A stretch of 52,054 nucleotides of DNA from Echinococcus granulosus (taxonomy: Eukaryota > Platyhelminthes > Cestoda > Cyclophyllidea > Taeniidae), in the NCBI RefSeq assembly GCF_000524195.1, contig NW_020170404.1:895495-947548 (forward strand), written 5' to 3'. A model generated the notes under the pieces. That model saw only the letters and a program-made list of their open reading frames with translations. It searched no databases and was not told the DNA's origin. A program made the translations under genes and the position numbers. The stretch's first letter is position 1, and every line of letters begins with the position of its first letter. This document shows positions 49,920-52,054 of the stretch, piece after piece.

Positions 49920-50199
49920 GTATTGTTTGATGCGGAGCCGCCGACGTCCTGTATGACGCTACCGGTCTCTGTCGCCAATTAACTTAAATGCATTTGAGCA
50001 TGTCTTAGGAGGTTTTGCAAGATTCGGTAGCATAACGCCAGTTCCTCCATGTTCAAACGGCACCTTTGGTCGGGCGTGGCGTCAAAGGCGGCGAAATTTG
50101 GGAGTTAAACCTGAGAACCGGGGCACTGGTAATAGGAGTGATATGCTGTCCATTTGAAGGTGATTATTCCATTGCCTTCGGCATGAATGAATGAATAAG
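49920..50199 (+). repeat. Possible retroelement remnant with ATGA tail
   Basis: GC-richer block (GGAGCCGCCGACG..., GGCGTGGCGTCAAAGGCGGCG) within AT-rich surroundings, ending in ATGAATGAATGAATAAG. No protein motif can be read in it. Confidence 0.3.
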
Positions 50200-51346
50200 T
50201 TGTTTCCGATTGCCACACCATTAAAGTAACAAAATAAACTTGTATAGAATGTTAGGGTTGGAGAATAAAACTCGACTACTAGGGGTTGACACGAAGCGAT
50301 ACAAATGAATGGTGGGATGACTGCCTTCCGTCGCTTGTAACAACTCTATCCTGAAGGAGAATAATGTGAAGGATGGCTTTAACTTCATGATTTTATAATT
50401 GCTTTGCCATGGAGAAGTTAAGGAAAATTTTTTAGCGCCCCATATCCCACCAGTTCTCTGGGAGCCACTAAGATTGTGGCATGCCTAGAAGGCTTTCGTG
50501 GAGGCAACAAAGGCGGCCAATACTCACCATTACAAGTTTGGTTCTCCGATTACTTTTATGCATTCTGTTGTGAAAATCTCTTCCTCCGTAAATAGATCGG
50601 CGGTTATGGTGTTAAACCCACTAACACGTGCGAAAGATTCGGCTCCTTGTCGATCGGTTAAGTCCTTATTTGTTAAGTGTCAAATGTGTTTCCAAAAGCA
50701 ATCATTAACTAGTAATATTTCGCACCCGGTTCAGTAAAAAGTAATGCCACAATCTCAACAGTCGGTTAATGACCTCCATGCATTCACGACCTTTGAATAG
50801 CAGGTCGTCTGCACCACCAGGGGGAGTAATAATGGGATGGTGGGTTTTAAACGGGTAAAAAGGTGAAGTTAATGGAAGAGTGCCACAATATTGCACGAAC
50901 TACTCAAGACAACCGAGTCAAGGTGAAGCAGAGTCCATGAGCGGTTAGGCTATAAAAACAATGTTGATTATGGCTTACACGTTTGGGCGCCGACACTCCG
51001 GTCTATCTTGCTGCAATACGGAAGAGTAAAAACGAGCCCTGCGGCCAGTTTGTCATCGAACATGCATTGCCATTGCCTTCTCTTTTCTTGTCTTCCTTCC
51101 TTCATAAATGAATTAATGCTGTGAGCGTAGTTGTGCCTATAACCTGGTAGCCATTTAAACGGTCGCATTGGTCGCTTGCAGGTCCAAGTCTCCTCAGTAG
51201 ACTCATTTGGCTGCACCTCATCTTGGCTACCCAGATATTCTGCATTCCTCCAGACGACACTTTTGGGGCACTATTGGGCAATTTTTGAAAATGATAGGCC
51301 TTCCAACCACCTCGTGAAGGGCTCACAAGCTTGTAGTTACAATTAG

Positions 51347-51376
51347 CCAATCAGCCAACAGGACACACCCTCCAAT
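51347..51376 (+). promoter_or_regulatory. Paired CCAAT boxes upstream of carbonyl reductase
   Basis: CCAATCAGC occurs twice, with CCAAT at 51347-51351 and 51372-51376, 25 bases apart and about 80-105 bases before the start codon. Both match the NF-Y consensus. No TATA box seen. Confidence 0.5.
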
Positions 51377-51453
51377 CAGCAGTCAAGGTCGTGTGGGTGG
51401 TGACCACATCACTTGGAACGAGGCGCAGCACTGCCTTCGCGGCGTGGGCGACC

Positions 51454-52054
51454 ATGCATGTTGCTATTGTACGTTTATTTTCTCACACAGCACTCTACTT
51501 TGATCCATTTTTTTGAGAAGTTTCACTATTAAAGCACTCATCGTTTGTTCTCGCACTAGTGTTAAACTTGTCCAGAATAAAGCCCTAGCATAGAAGCTAA
51601 GCCATTGCATACATTGTATTTCTAAATATTAGTAAAATGAATTGCTTCCTTGTGTTTAGATTAGACTATTTTAAAGTTCCGGTGTTAGATGTATGTATCA
51701 TTTTGGAATTTGATTAATGTGAAGTTAAAGGTGGGAGAACATTAACACTGGTTAAAATCGGAAATTTATTTGCATAGAGTTTGTAAGTTTGACAATTTCA
51801 ACGGCTAATTACGAGCACTAAACATTTAGGGCGATGTTTACAATGGATTTGGCATGCATCATTTCTGCAATACTTTAATAAACGTAGGGAAGTGAACTTG
51901 ATTTCCGTCATTTGCGTTGCAGGTTACAGGCGCCAACAAGGGTATTGGAAATGGGATTGTGCAGCTACTGGTTCAAGGTCTGAAGCCAGCTTCCGACTGG
52001 CACGTCTACTTGACTGCACGGAACGAGAAGCTTGGTATGGAGGCCGTGAAGGTG
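51454..52054 (+). CDS. Carbonyl reductase-type short-chain dehydrogenase (5' part)
   Basis: Exon 1 at 51454-51468 encodes only MHVAI; after a GTACGT donor and 454-base intron, exon 2 starts at 51923 in phase 0 and runs to the window edge with 44 codons. The product begins MHVAIVTGANKGIGNGIVQ. TGANKGIG at residues 7-14 is the TGxxxGxG dinucleotide-binding motif, and ANKGIG together with VYLTARNEKLGMEAVKV is typical of carbonyl reductase 1-like enzymes, which reduce carbonyl substrates with NADPH in the cytosol. The catalytic Ser-Tyr-Lys lies beyond the window. Start supported by the phase and by the hydrophobic strand leading into the motif. Exact family member (CBR1 or CBR3 type) cannot be told from this portion. 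Confidence 0.85.

Larger units (their letters stand above)
48350..51453. other. Divergent intergenic region, CIAO3 to carbonyl reductase
   Basis: No coding exon supported. Around 49920-50200 the base composition changes to GC-rich, then ends in a (ATGA)n tail at about 50183-50199, suggesting a decayed retroelement. Two CCAAT boxes lie close to the reductase start. Confidence 0.45.

Overview
This window is eukaryotic, intron-rich nuclear DNA from a metazoan. A flatworm, probably a tapeworm, is the best inference: introns range from under 40 bases to several kilobases, AG acceptor-like sites lie just before several start codons (as expected with spliced-leader trans-splicing), and housekeeping proteins are clearly animal-like but divergent. 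No lineage-diagnostic marker was found. Gene models below were built by hand, requiring splice sites and codon phase to agree at every junction.

Left part (1-17 kb): an eight-exon FIBP gene (+, 474-5384), a single-exon unknown gene (-, 7816-8616) with a Src-like myristoylation start and a degenerate KH-like C-terminus, and a five-exon adenylate kinase 1 gene (+, 9734-17015). FIBP intron 3 holds a short copy of part of its own exon 3.

Centre (18.5-31.4 kb): a taperin/phostensin-like PP1-targeting protein begins at 18584. Its two large 5' exons are firm; smaller exons further right, including a phase-consistent terminal trio ending at 31397, are candidates. The same region carries diverged copies of an unnamed interspersed repeat. 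From 31.4 to 38.9 kb no gene was recognised.

Right part (38.9-52 kb): a compact housekeeping cluster. eEF1B-gamma (-, 38883-40284) lies divergently beside mitochondrial processing peptidase beta (+, 41796-43565), which converges on the cytosolic Fe-S assembly factor CIAO3/NARFL (-, 43726-48349) with 160 bases between stops. After a 3 kb gap, a carbonyl-reductase-type SDR gene starts at 51454 and runs off the window.

Functional links are loose: adenylate balance (AK1), translation elongation (eEF1G), mitochondrial import (PMPCB) and Fe-S protein maturation (CIAO3) are unrelated housekeeping roles. Two of the introns (AK1 intron 3 and PMPCB intron 6) use GC-AG instead of GT-AG splice sites. 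No rRNA, tRNA, CRISPR array or intact mobile element was recognised.
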